The notes under the pieces: model-generated
Seen by the model: only the letters and a program-made list of their open reading frames with translations
Told to the model about the DNA's origin: nothing
Database searches by the model: none
Translations under genes and position numbers: made by a program
Source of the DNA: Melioribacteraceae bacterium
GTDB lineage: Bacteria > Bacteroidota > Ignavibacteria > Ignavibacteriales > Melioribacteraceae
Reading direction: 5' to 3'
Assembly (NCBI GenBank): GCA_021647785.1
Contig: JAKIUC010000037.1
Span: 1-42,885, forward strand
DNA length: 42,885 nucleotides
Shown here: positions 10,003 to 18,882 of the stretch, in pieces
Position numbering within the stretch: position 1 is the stretch's first letter
Layout of the letters: each line of letters starts with the position of its first letter

Positions 10003-10828
10003 TAATGGAAATGACAAGGCTATTAGACTTGGTAAAAAAATACGACACGTAATGAACTCGTTTGGATTTACTGTTAAACAATTATCTATAAAAACTGATA
10101 TTGAATTGCAAACATTGTATTCAATACTTAATGGACATCACTTGCCAAGTATTGATAAATTAGAAGGAATTTCAAAAGTACTTCATTTAAGTATTGATGC
10201 TTTATTGGATATTGAAGTAAACACTTTTCCAATTTTTTCAACTCCACATCAAGCTGGAATGTCCTATGCAGAATTTGAAGATATTTGGTTTGGTGAGCAC
10301 GGTGGTGAACGAATTTCAGTTTCAAGAAACTTTAGTATAATGAACCAATCGGTTGAATTACGAAAAGATATTTTGAAAAATATTTACATGTTCAATAATA
10401 AACAAATTGATAAATCGATTGAAGCATTTGAACATCGAAAAGGGATTATAGCTGCTAAAGAGAAGCAAAGATTAGAGATTGTTGTAAACACAGAAGTTGA
10501 AGACTTTATAAGGCGAAGAGAAAGTTTTAATCTTATTTCAAAAAATCTTATTGGCGATATGATTGAAGGAATTGTTGATAAACTGAAAGAACATCCAATG
10601 GATTTTGAAGTGGTTATAATTGATAGGCACAATTTTTTAGTGAATTACGAAATGATTAACCGCGAAGTTATTTTATTTGACTTAGGAAGTGTTTTCTTTC
10701 GTCAAACACATCCAAAAATAATAGAACATTTTATGAAGGAAGTTGAAACACTTAAATTCAAGAATGCAAAGATTAATCAAAGAGAAAAAGTTATTAAATA
10801 TTTAATGGGTTTGCTAAATGAAATATAA
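9995..10828 (+). CDS. XRE-family transcriptional regulator with C-terminal helical domain
   Basis: A 277-residue protein with a Cro/C1-type helix-turn-helix at residues about 8-65 (IRLGKKIRHVMNSFGFTVKQ, LQTLYSILNGHHLPSIDKLE), followed by ~200 residues I cannot assign. The C-terminal part is amphipathic and charged, with a mixed alpha/beta stretch (FEVVIIDRHNFLVNYEMIN). ATG at 9995 is preferred over an in-frame TTG at 9986. The gene overlaps both neighbours, being embedded between the membrane protein and the M20 peptidase, so it is co-transcribed with the genes it may control. A likely role is an operon-specific regulator sensing peptide supply, by itself or through the upstream membrane protein; the ligand and operator are unknown. 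Confidence 0.75.
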   Translation: MANNGNDKAIRLGKKIRHVMNSFGFTVKQLSIKTDIELQTLYSILNGHHLPSIDKLEGISKVLHLSIDALLDIEVNTFPIFSTPHQAGMSYAEFEDIWFGEHGGERISVSRNFSIMNQSVELRKDILKNIYMFNNKQIDKSIEAFEHRKGIIAAKEKQRLEIVVNTEVEDFIRRRESFNLISKNLIGDMIEGIVDKLKEHPMDFEVVIIDRHNFLVNYEMINREVILFDLGSVFFRQTHPKIIEHFMKEVETLKFKNAKINQREKVIKYLMGLLNEI

Positions 10829-11972
10829 TGGTAATAATGTACTAAGCGAAATAGTTGAAATTGTTGAACAATTGGTTTCATTCAAAACTACTCCTTCTAA
10901 TTATTCTGAGTTTGAAGGAGCTATTAGTTACATCGAAAATTATTTTGCTGATACTGTAATAAAAATTGATAAACATTATTTCAATAAGTTCCCTGCACTA
11001 TTCATATCAACAACTGGATTGAAACATGCTTCAGTACTGCTGCAGGGGCACGTTGATGTTGTGGATGGAAATGAATCGCAATTTACTCCTATAGTTAAAA
11101 ATGGCAAGTTGTATGGGCGTGGAGCAGCAGATATGAAAGGCTTTGTTGCAATAGCCATGAAATTGTTACTCGATTTTGAAAAACATTCGAGTGAATGTAA
11201 TGTTGCGTTAGTGCTAACATTCGACGAAGAGATAGGGAGTGAGAATGGTGCAAAAAAAATGGCTGAACTTGGATACACTGGTGATCTAATAATTAATGGT
11301 GATGCTGGGTATAATCATTCAGTTATACATGGTGAAAAAGGAATTCTGAAAATTAAACTTAAAGTTGAAGCAACACCAGGAAGGCATCCATATACCTGGC
11401 AAGGTAAAAATGCTTTTGAATTACTAAATGAAGATTATAATTCCATTATTTCTTTGTTTACAAATAAAGAGATTGCAACAGAAGAGGATAACTGGTACAC
11501 CACGTATTCAATTTATGATATCAAATGTGAAAACAGGGAGCAATACCCTCCACATTACACCGAAGCAAAAATGAATTTCTATTTTACTGAAGATTTAACT
11601 GTTGCAGATATTCTTAATCTAATTAAATCGAAAGTTAAACATTGCGAAGTTGAACAATTTATTGGAAGTGAAAGAGTGTTTTTAGACCCAAAGAGTAAAT
11701 ACATTCAGCAGCTTCATAAAATTATGTCAGCACATTTTGATAGAGATATATCCATTAGAACTGAGAATGGTTCTTCTGATGCAAGGTTTTATACAAACAA
11801 AAATATACCAATTGTAATATTAAAGCCAGTTGGTGAAGATCACCACGGTGATAATGAGTATTTAGATGTGGACTCGTTACTACCATTATATAATACGTTA
11901 AAAGAATTTATATTAGAGTACAATGAAAACAAACTCGAAGTATCTATTAGTGAGGGAGTGAATGCAAAATAA
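10818..11972 (+). CDS. M20-family metallopeptidase (ArgE/DapE-like deacylase or dipeptidase)
   Basis: This 384-residue enzyme is a zinc-dependent M20 amidohydrolase, cytoplasmic because no signal peptide is present. The metal and catalytic residues are visible in family order: H78 and D80 in GHVDVVDG, bridging D105 in GRGAADMKG, catalytic E137 and ligand E138 in TFDEEIGSENGA, D162 in NGDAG, and a terminal His in DHHGDNEY (342-343). Relatives remove acyl groups from amino acids or cleave dipeptides; the exact substrate is not readable here. The ATG at 10818 overlaps the regulator's end by 11 bases. With the OPT importer in the same run of genes, hydrolysis of imported peptides is the simplest reading. 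Confidence 0.88.
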   Translation: MKYNGNNVLSEIVEIVEQLVSFKTTPSNYSEFEGAISYIENYFADTVIKIDKHYFNKFPALFISTTGLKHASVLLQGHVDVVDGNESQFTPIVKNGKLYGRGAADMKGFVAIAMKLLLDFEKHSSECNVALVLTFDEEIGSENGAKKMAELGYTGDLIINGDAGYNHSVIHGEKGILKIKLKVEATPGRHPYTWQGKNAFELLNEDYNSIISLFTNKEIATEEDNWYTTYSIYDIKCENREQYPPHYTEAKMNFYFTEDLTVADILNLIKSKVKHCEVEQFIGSERVFLDPKSKYIQQLHKIMSAHFDRDISIRTENGSSDARFYTNKNIPIVILKPVGEDHHGDNEYLDVDSLLPLYNTLKEFILEYNENKLEVSISEGVNAK

Positions 11973-13926
11973 ATTATTATCACTTTTTGTTATTACAATA
12001 TTTTTTATTAGTTGTACTGATGAATACAACTTTGAAGGTAAATTGGTTTATCCTCCCGTTGCTACAATGCAATTGGGACCCTCAATATTCCTCTCAGAAG
12101 CAGATTTCCAAAAATTGAATATTGAAGAGGGGACACCTGTTAATGTGGAAATTAATAACAAATCGATTGACCTTAGAGTGTACAATAGTTTTGATAAAAA
12201 GACCACAATTGGATTACATAAAAAATATTTATCATTATTTGGAATAAAGTATAATGATAACATACAACTTAAGATTACTAAAATAAGTTTAAATAATATG
12301 GAGCTAATACCGAAACCGATTGAGTTTTCTGTTGAGAGTTATCCAGGTAACTTGGATGAATGGAAGGGGTATGCTTTTGGTGCTCCACATGGCGATTGTG
12401 ATAATGAAACTGGTACAGTTGTAAGAATACTTTCTGAACAATATGGAATTCCTTCCACAGCAGCTTATGGTTGCAGACTTTCCTACAGAGGTATCTGGTA
12501 CGATTGCAATCGTCCACTAATGAAAGAGCCAAAGGAGAGCGGACTTGGTGTAATTCCTGAAAGAAAATGGAATAAGAAAGCAGAAGAAAAATATCAAACA
12601 TTCCAAGATAGCATTTGGTCTAACAGCGAGCTAAAGTATGGAGAGAGATTCAAACTTTTTACTAGTTTTCACGGACATGATTTAACCGTAAAACTACCTA
12701 ATGGCAAGAAGATACAAAGACCAGTTATTGAAGGAGTTGGAGTTGGATTTTCAAAGGATGAATTAAGGAGAATTAAAAAATTCTATTACAACAATAGAAG
12801 CAAATATTATGAGAATGCACCCGACCTATATTTTGGAAATTTACCAGAAGATTTAGTCTATGAATATGAAGGGATAAAATTAAATTTCTTCTATTCGGGT
12901 TTAGGTACACGAACATACGGCACAATGCGGAATGATATTACAGAGTATGCACTCCATCTTGAAACCCCAAATTCTATGCGTGTTAATCCAGAAGTTCAGC
13001 CTAAAACGGCACAGTTATTAAGTGATATCTATTTGTTTGTTCGTGATTCAATATTTGCACAAAAATATAAAAGCAATTTAGTTGTTAACAATTATAAAGT
13101 ACCTACTAACATTGGAGAAAAAACAAACCTTAAAGGTGGTGAGTTTTTATTTGGAGCACCTACTGGTTTCGGATGGGGTTCAGAAGGTCCTCAACACAAA
13201 GTGATTTTATCACCATTTGCAATTGATATTTATGAAGTTACAAATGAACAATATTGCAATTTTCTTAATGCTGCATTGGAGGAAAATATAATTAATATAA
13301 TTGATGGGGAAGTAGTGCTAAAAGAGGATAATAACAAACTCCTTTTTAAAACTACTAAAGCTGTTCCATTCAGTGAAATTGAATTTGCAAATAATCAATT
13401 TAAAGTTGTTGATGGACGTGAGTATTTCCCTGTTGTTTTTGTTACCTATACTGGTGCAAATAAATATGCACTTAGCAGAGGAGAACGATTACCCACAGAA
13501 GCAGAGTGGGAATATTCGGCTTCATGGAACGGGAAGAAAAAATATCTTTACGGAAATTATAGTAATAAATTTGATGAATCTGAAGCTAACTATGAAGATA
13601 GTAACGACCCTTTTGAAATGGTTACTTTTATAAAAACAACACCAGTAGGTTATTACAAGGCTCAATCTCCAAATGGATGCAAAGATATGAGTGGTAATGT
13701 GTGGGAGTGGACTTCTGATTATTATCTATCCAATATTCATTCAAATTTAAAGGGAGAAGTTGTAAAAAATCCTATTGGTGCAGAAACTGGTACAATGAAA
13801 GTAATTAAAGGTGGTGCGTGGAACACTGAAGGAATAGTAACCTCAACTACAAAACGTCTTGGTATTAACCCCAATACTGCATTGATAAACCTTGGTTTTA
13901 GATGTGTGAAAGTAAATAAACAATGA
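11962..13926 (+). CDS. Lipoprotein fusing an N-formylglutamate-amidohydrolase-like region to a formylglycine-generating-enzyme-type domain
   Basis: A 654-residue lipoprotein: a signal peptide with lipobox FFISC puts the lipidated Cys at position 18. Residues about 125-370 carry GAPHGDCDNETG, YDCNRP, FHGHD and HLETPNSMRVNP, resembling the metal-binding pattern of N-formylglutamate amidohydrolases; this match is tentative. Residues about 385-652 are a clear SUMF1/FGE-sulfatase fold domain: GGEFLFGAP, IDIYEVTNEQYCNFLN, RLPTEAEWEYSA, GNVWEWTSDYY, VIKGGAWN and the terminal GFRCV. Most bacterial FGE-type domains act in binding or other chemistry and not in sulfatase activation. The start has a strong Shine-Dalgarno sequence (GAGGGAG, 11952-11958) and overlaps the M20 gene by 11 bases. 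It ends in an ATGA overlap with the C10 protease gene. Confidence 0.75.
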   Translation: MQNKLLSLFVITIFFISCTDEYNFEGKLVYPPVATMQLGPSIFLSEADFQKLNIEEGTPVNVEINNKSIDLRVYNSFDKKTTIGLHKKYLSLFGIKYNDNIQLKITKISLNNMELIPKPIEFSVESYPGNLDEWKGYAFGAPHGDCDNETGTVVRILSEQYGIPSTAAYGCRLSYRGIWYDCNRPLMKEPKESGLGVIPERKWNKKAEEKYQTFQDSIWSNSELKYGERFKLFTSFHGHDLTVKLPNGKKIQRPVIEGVGVGFSKDELRRIKKFYYNNRSKYYENAPDLYFGNLPEDLVYEYEGIKLNFFYSGLGTRTYGTMRNDITEYALHLETPNSMRVNPEVQPKTAQLLSDIYLFVRDSIFAQKYKSNLVVNNYKVPTNIGEKTNLKGGEFLFGAPTGFGWGSEGPQHKVILSPFAIDIYEVTNEQYCNFLNAALEENIINIIDGEVVLKEDNNKLLFKTTKAVPFSEIEFANNQFKVVDGREYFPVVFVTYTGANKYALSRGERLPTEAEWEYSASWNGKKKYLYGNYSNKFDESEANYEDSNDPFEMVTFIKTTPVGYYKAQSPNGCKDMSGNVWEWTSDYYLSNIHSNLKGEVVKNPIGAETGTMKVIKGGAWNTEGIVTSTTKRLGINPNTALINLGFRCVKVNKQ

Positions 13927-16031
13927 GAAATAAAAGCATATACATATTGCCGCAAGTTAGTAGTGAAACATTAAAAGAGAAATGGGAAAAGAAAAAAAGT
14001 ATATCGCATTTTTATGGATTTCATTTTGTAATAATTTGGCTTTCTTTATTCCTTTCCATCAATATTAATGGAAGGGAAATGGATAGAAAAGAAGTAGTTA
14101 AATTTGCTCAAAATTGGTTGTTAGAAAATGAATATGTTTTTCATTATGGAGAGTATAAAAATAGTTCGGTTAAATTTGAACTTAAATCTGTAAAGTCCAT
14201 AATGCTCAATGATGATAGGGCTGTGCTGTTTGTTGCAGAGTTAAACCCAGTTGGGTTTATTCTAATTGCTAATGATAATAGACTTAAACCAATTATTGGA
14301 TATTCTGCAGAAAAGGATTTCAATTACAAAAATGCTCAAAAAGATCTATTCCTTAATGCTATTATTTCAGATTTGGATGAAAATCTTGAAAGGATGGAAA
14401 AGGAGAACCGTAGTTTTCCTTCTAAAGATTGGGTTGAATACTCTACACAAAAAAAGAGCTTAAATAAAACTAAAGAAGTAGATGAAATTATTGGACCTTT
14501 TCTTGAATCTGATTGGGGACAGGGATATGTTAGGTTAAATGGTAATTATAAACCAGTTTATAATTTTTATACACCCGATAGATGGCCAGCTGGTTGTGTC
14601 TCTACATCTGTAGTGCAGATACTGAATTATTATAAATGGCCAATTAGAGGTGAAGGGAAACATGGGTACTATGATAATGGTCAGTATCTATCAGCAGATT
14701 ATGGAAATACCATATATGATTGGGATAACACTTTAGACAAATATGAGGATGTTAATTTTTCCATAGATAATCAGAAAGCAGCAGGACTCATTACTTATCA
14801 TGCAGGGGTTGCTCTCGAAATGGATTACGAATATAACGGTTCAACCTCGGAAACAGCCGATGTACCAGGTATTCTACAAGATTATTTTAGAGCAAGCGGA
14901 CACTATAAAAGTGTAACTGCTTCCGGATTTTGGGATGAAATTAAAAATAATATTTTGGATAAACGTCCTGCAATACTTTCTATTAAATCAACACAACATT
15001 CAGTTGGTCATACTGCGGTTGTAGATGGGTACTTTGAAACAAATAATTATTATCATTTAAATCCCGGTTGGTACGGAGATTATAATGGCTGGTACAATAT
15101 TTCTGGTGATTGGCAAATGGAGTCTTATAATATTGTTGTTGGTGTAGCAAAAGGTATAGTCCCATCGCCAATGATAAATGAAATTGAGCTAAATTCATCT
15201 AATAGTTATTTACTATCGTGGAGTACTAGCAGATATCAAAATGCTGATTATTACGAATTGCAGCAATCAAATTCCTTAAATGGTAATTGGGTTACTTTAT
15301 CTAATTCTATTTCAGATACATCATATCAAATTAATGATGTAGGTCTAACATCTTTTTATTATAGAGTCCGTGCAAATAGGGATAATATTTGGTGGGATTT
15401 TTCGGAAATAAAAGAAGTTAAGTTAGGTACTGAAAGAAGTGTTACGTTCCAGGTGGATATGACATATTACCCAATGGAGGAGGGTGATTCGCTTGTTATT
15501 CGTGGAAATACTCTTCCACTTGCAGGGAATATTAATAGTTCCTCTATGATTAAAACTGACTCGACAAATATTTATAGGTTAACTCTTAATTTTGACTACG
15601 ATTATGTTGGGAAAGAAATTATCTATAGATACTTTATTCAGTCTCAGAACAATTTAATCCCAGAAAGTAAAAATAGAAAACACCTTATAACTACTGAGCA
15701 AACACAAATAATTGCACCAACTTATTTTGATGATATAGTTAGTGTGGATGAAGATAGCAAGGCTCCAAGTAGTTTTAAGTTAGAACAGAATTATCCAAAC
15801 CCTTTTAACCCAAGTACTACTATACAATACACAATAAAAGAAAGAGGATATGTAACATTAAAGGTTTATAATATTTTAGGACAAAACGTAGAAACCCTTG
15901 TTAATAGGGAACAATCTGCTGGTAGTTACAATGTTCTCTTTAATGCTAACCATTTACCTAATGGTTTATATTTTTATCAAATTAAAACTAATGTATTTAC
16001 AGAAACTAGAAAGATGTCTTTAATTAAATAA
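13923..16031 (+). CDS. Secreted C10-family (streptopain-like) cysteine peptidase with type IX sorting domain
   Basis: A 702-residue exported protease. After a signal segment (residues about 31-50) comes a propeptide-like region (52-190) of the Spi type. The C10 peptidase domain runs about 191-410, with catalytic Cys225 in RWPAGCVSTSVVQILNYY and His363 in VGHTAVVDGY, then HLNPGWYGDYNGWY. A fibronectin-like module (about 415-500) follows, then a second beta domain, and a type IX C-terminal sorting domain from about 618 (LEQNYPNPFNPSTTIQYTI ... KMSLIK). It is predicted to degrade protein at the cell surface or outside. The ATG shares an ATGA overlap with the preceding stop. The signal sequence is preceded by an unusual ~29-residue charged extension. 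Confidence 0.88.
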   Translation: MRNKSIYILPQVSSETLKEKWEKKKSISHFYGFHFVIIWLSLFLSININGREMDRKEVVKFAQNWLLENEYVFHYGEYKNSSVKFELKSVKSIMLNDDRAVLFVAELNPVGFILIANDNRLKPIIGYSAEKDFNYKNAQKDLFLNAIISDLDENLERMEKENRSFPSKDWVEYSTQKKSLNKTKEVDEIIGPFLESDWGQGYVRLNGNYKPVYNFYTPDRWPAGCVSTSVVQILNYYKWPIRGEGKHGYYDNGQYLSADYGNTIYDWDNTLDKYEDVNFSIDNQKAAGLITYHAGVALEMDYEYNGSTSETADVPGILQDYFRASGHYKSVTASGFWDEIKNNILDKRPAILSIKSTQHSVGHTAVVDGYFETNNYYHLNPGWYGDYNGWYNISGDWQMESYNIVVGVAKGIVPSPMINEIELNSSNSYLLSWSTSRYQNADYYELQQSNSLNGNWVTLSNSISDTSYQINDVGLTSFYYRVRANRDNIWWDFSEIKEVKLGTERSVTFQVDMTYYPMEEGDSLVIRGNTLPLAGNINSSSMIKTDSTNIYRLTLNFDYDYVGKEIIYRYFIQSQNNLIPESKNRKHLITTEQTQIIAPTYFDDIVSVDEDSKAPSSFKLEQNYPNPFNPSTTIQYTIKERGYVTLKVYNILGQNVETLVNREQSAGSYNVLFNANHLPNGLYFYQIKTNVFTETRKMSLIK

Positions 16032-16054
16032 TATTCATTTGCTTTGGAGGTATT

Positions 16055-18355
16055 ATGAAGAAAACAAAACTTACTATTCTTTTATTTTTAATGAGCATTT
16101 CGTTATTTGCTCAACCAAGCAATTCTGTTGTTACAGAAATTGATTACTTCAATGCTCTACGCTATACTGGTGCAAGAAATATTGCTAGAACTCCGGAAGG
16201 CTATGTTGTAGTTGCTTATGAACCTAGTTTTAGCGGATATACTAGTGGTCAAATATGGTATGCATATTTTAATGCAAGTTTTGGCACATGGGATATCTCA
16301 GAACTAAGTAGTACTTCTACAAACCAAACAGGTGTGCCTGCATTGGTTGCTGATGATGCTGGATTTATTCACGCATCGTGGAAAGAGAGAATTACATTGG
16401 ATTCTGGAGAGAGACAACTGATGTATTCCAAACTTACTTTTAATGATGAGTTTACTTACACTTGGTCAACTCCAGAACGAGCTGATACTTTTACATTTAA
16501 CAATCCGGGAGTTAATACTATTTCTTTAGATGACTCAGATAACCCGTTTATGCTATACTCTATTTGGGATGATGGCTCAGTTTATGATGCTAATGTTTAT
16601 TCTACAAATAGAAAAAATGATGGGACTTGGGAAACAAATAATTTAACTGTTGAATTCCCTACACCTAATGAACTTCCTTTTACATATATGGATGTAAACC
16701 TTGCTACAGGTAGTGATGGAGAGATGTTTGCAGCATGGGAAGATAAACCAACTGAAATTGTTAATCAATATGAAATTCTTTTCTCTCACTATACTACAAG
16801 TGCTGGTTGGTCAACACCAGAAATAGTATCGCCAATATTTGATGGGGTTGGTATTGATAAATATGTTGATGGTTATACTCCTGTAGATGGTGCGGTGGCT
16901 ATCTATAACATGGGACCAGCGGATTATCAATTAGCTGGAAATACTACTGTGATTTACAATGAAACATCAACTTCAAAATCGATTGTATCTTCATTTAATC
17001 CATACCATGCTTTCCCAGAAGCAAATCAACAACAATACCTTACTGATGTAATTGCTTTCTTTGGTGTAACAAATGCTGATTCAATTCTTCTTGTTGATGA
17101 CGATAACAGATACAATAACGAAGGTATTATTAAAACTGCTATTGAAACTCTTGGCATTCCATACAGAACATTTGATTGTGGTGATAACGGCGGTATGGCA
17201 ACAAATATTCCTACCTATGCAGATGATTTATCAGGGAAAAAATTAGTTATTTGGTTTACTGGTGATGAATATAAAGAGCTCGCATTCTGGAATATTTCTG
17301 ATTCTGATAATGAAGAGTTAAAAACTTATTTAAATGATTCTGGTTCACAACTATTTGTTGTTGGTAAAAGTTGGATGTACGATAGATATGGTAATGCTCC
17401 TGATACTCTAAATGCTGGTGACTTTGCTTATGATTATCTTGGTATTAGCATGTACAATGTTCAATCTTGGACTGATGATGGCAATACTGGTGTTCCTCAA
17501 TTAGATAAGGTGGATAACGCACTTGGTGTTTCAACTCTTGAAACAATTGGATGGAAAAATAGTGGTACAAGACAAGGTGTTCCTTCAATTGCAACAGACC
17601 CATCATACAAACTACACATGGTGTTTAAGGATGATGTAGATGGAACTATAAAATACCAAGCATATAATGAAGGAACTTGGAGTGATGCAATTAGAATAGA
17701 TGCTTCTGCCGATACTGCTTATGTTGATCGTCCTAATATTGCGGTAGATCCTAATTATGGAGTTTATGTTATTTGGAGAGAAGAAACTGCAATAGTAGAT
17801 GGCAGAACTTTGTATAATGTCTTTTATAGAACATCCCCAGATGGTGGTGATACATGGAACGAGCCAGTTCAGTTAAGTGCTGCGGATTATATTGATGGTT
17901 CTGGATACTCGACATACAGAGCTACATTAGGTATAAAAGTAAGACCAGAAATTGCTGGTAAATTTATTGGTGGTGCCGATGTAGTTTGGGTTGAAGCAAG
18001 TGAAGCATCTTCAATGGGATATTACATTATGTATGGAAATATTCCTTACGTTGGAACACTTACTGATATTACAGATAAAGGTGGAATCCCAAATAAATTT
18101 GAGCTTGGTCAGAACTTTCCAAATCCTTTTAACCCAAGTACCACCTTCTCATTCTCAATTCCTAATAGAGAATTTGTAACTCTTTCAATCTATAATGCAC
18201 TTGGTGAAAAAGTTGCTGATGTTGTAAGTAAAGATATGCAGGCTGGTAACTATGAATTTAATTGGAATGCAGAACACTTAACCTCAGGAGTATATTTTGC
18301 TCGCTTAACTGCTGGTGAAAAAATGCAAGTTAGAAAAGTAATGATGCTTAAGTAG
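16055..18355 (+). CDS. Secreted type IX cargo protein with beta-propeller-like repeats
   Basis: A 766-residue secreted protein with a signal peptide ending at LFAQ. Residues about 25-290 and 500-660 contain repeated blocks typical of BNR/sialidase-like propellers (VPALVADDAGFIHASWKE, VNLATGSDGEMFAAWEDK, RPNIAVDPNYGVYVIWREE, SPDGGDTWNEPVQLS). In between, about 345-480, sits an alpha/beta module (ILLVDDDNRYNNEGIIKTAI, KKLVIWFTGDEYKE) of a kind often seen in secreted peptidase-associated proteins. The end is a type IX sorting domain (GQNFPNPFNPSTTFSFSI ... VRKVMMLK). No catalytic residues are evident. A strong Shine-Dalgarno sequence (GGAGGT, 16047-16052) precedes the ATG, 23 bases after the C10 gene, so it may be the last gene of that transcript. 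Confidence 0.75.
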   Translation: MKKTKLTILLFLMSISLFAQPSNSVVTEIDYFNALRYTGARNIARTPEGYVVVAYEPSFSGYTSGQIWYAYFNASFGTWDISELSSTSTNQTGVPALVADDAGFIHASWKERITLDSGERQLMYSKLTFNDEFTYTWSTPERADTFTFNNPGVNTISLDDSDNPFMLYSIWDDGSVYDANVYSTNRKNDGTWETNNLTVEFPTPNELPFTYMDVNLATGSDGEMFAAWEDKPTEIVNQYEILFSHYTTSAGWSTPEIVSPIFDGVGIDKYVDGYTPVDGAVAIYNMGPADYQLAGNTTVIYNETSTSKSIVSSFNPYHAFPEANQQQYLTDVIAFFGVTNADSILLVDDDNRYNNEGIIKTAIETLGIPYRTFDCGDNGGMATNIPTYADDLSGKKLVIWFTGDEYKELAFWNISDSDNEELKTYLNDSGSQLFVVGKSWMYDRYGNAPDTLNAGDFAYDYLGISMYNVQSWTDDGNTGVPQLDKVDNALGVSTLETIGWKNSGTRQGVPSIATDPSYKLHMVFKDDVDGTIKYQAYNEGTWSDAIRIDASADTAYVDRPNIAVDPNYGVYVIWREETAIVDGRTLYNVFYRTSPDGGDTWNEPVQLSAADYIDGSGYSTYRATLGIKVRPEIAGKFIGGADVVWVEASEASSMGYYIMYGNIPYVGTLTDITDKGGIPNKFELGQNFPNPFNPSTTFSFSIPNREFVTLSIYNALGEKVADVVSKDMQAGNYEFNWNAEHLTSGVYFARLTAGEKMQVRKVMMLK

Positions 18356-18368
18356 TAGTCTTTCATAT

Positions 18369-18392
18369 AGGGATGGTGAAATATCCATCTCT
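18369..18392. terminator. Hairpin between convergent genes
   Basis: AGGGATGG (18369-18376) pairs with CCATCTCT (18385-18392), including one G-U wobble, around an eight-base loop, and is followed by ATTTTAT on the plus strand. It lies just after the plus-strand gene ending at 18355 and overlaps the stop codon of the minus-strand VOC gene, so it could end transcription from both sides. Confidence 0.5.
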
Positions 18393-18777
18393 ATTTTATC
18401 TTTTCAGCAAATGCTAAAATATGTCCATCATGATTAAGGCTATATGCTACTTTATCTCCCCAATCCATTTCTGCAAATTCTCTTATTTCTGTTGCCCCCA
18501 ATTGCACAGCTCGTTTGTGAAATTCTGATGCGTTCTCCATAAGGAAATATAGCTCTACATTTGGGAGAGCTTTACGGTACTTTTGTTCAACAAATTTATC
18601 CCCAAATAGTTTAGCAAGACTTGAACTTGGCATTATACCAAGTGTAGTACCATCTGGTAACTCATACTCACACATGCCAGGTTCATCAACTACTGGTTTA
18701 ATGTTGAAAAGTAATTCGTAAAACATTTTGGTTTTATCAAAGTCATCAACGTAAAATATAAAATAAGTTTTATTCAT
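18391..18777 (-). CDS. VOC-family (glyoxalase/bleomycin-resistance-like) protein
   Basis: A 128-residue soluble protein with the paired beta-alpha-beta-beta-beta modules of the vicinal-oxygen-chelate superfamily: TYFIFYVDDFDKTKMFYELL at the N-terminus and a second half with VELYFLMENASEFHKRAVQL followed by DWGDKVAYSLNHDGHILAFAEK. Members include glyoxalases, dioxygenases and antibiotic-binding proteins; the substrate is not predictable here. It is a single-copy monomer-length protein of the kind that usually dimerises. Its 5' side carries an array of a six-base repeat (18821-18871), which sits between it and the upstream PAP2 gene on the same strand. Confidence 0.8.
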   Translation of the reverse strand: MNKTYFIFYVDDFDKTKMFYELLFNIKPVVDEPGMCEYELPDGTTLGIMPSSSLAKLFGDKFVEQKYRKALPNVELYFLMENASEFHKRAVQLGATEIREFAEMDWGDKVAYSLNHDGHILAFAEKIK

Positions 18778-18820
18778 ATTTTCACTATTTGTTTGCTGCT
18801 AAATTTCAGTATCATATTTT

Positions 18821-18871
18821 TAATCTTAATCTTAATCTTAATCTTAATCTTAATCTTAATCTTAATCTTAA
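18821..18871. repeat. Tandem hexamer array (TAATCT)n
   Basis: About 8.5 uninterrupted copies of TAATCT (AGATTA on the minus strand), ending in a copy with one inserted T. The array lies 44 bases upstream of the start of the minus-strand VOC gene and just after the PAP2 stop. Arrays like this vary in copy number by replication slippage. Confidence 0.95.
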
Positions 18872-18882
18872 TTCTTACTCCA

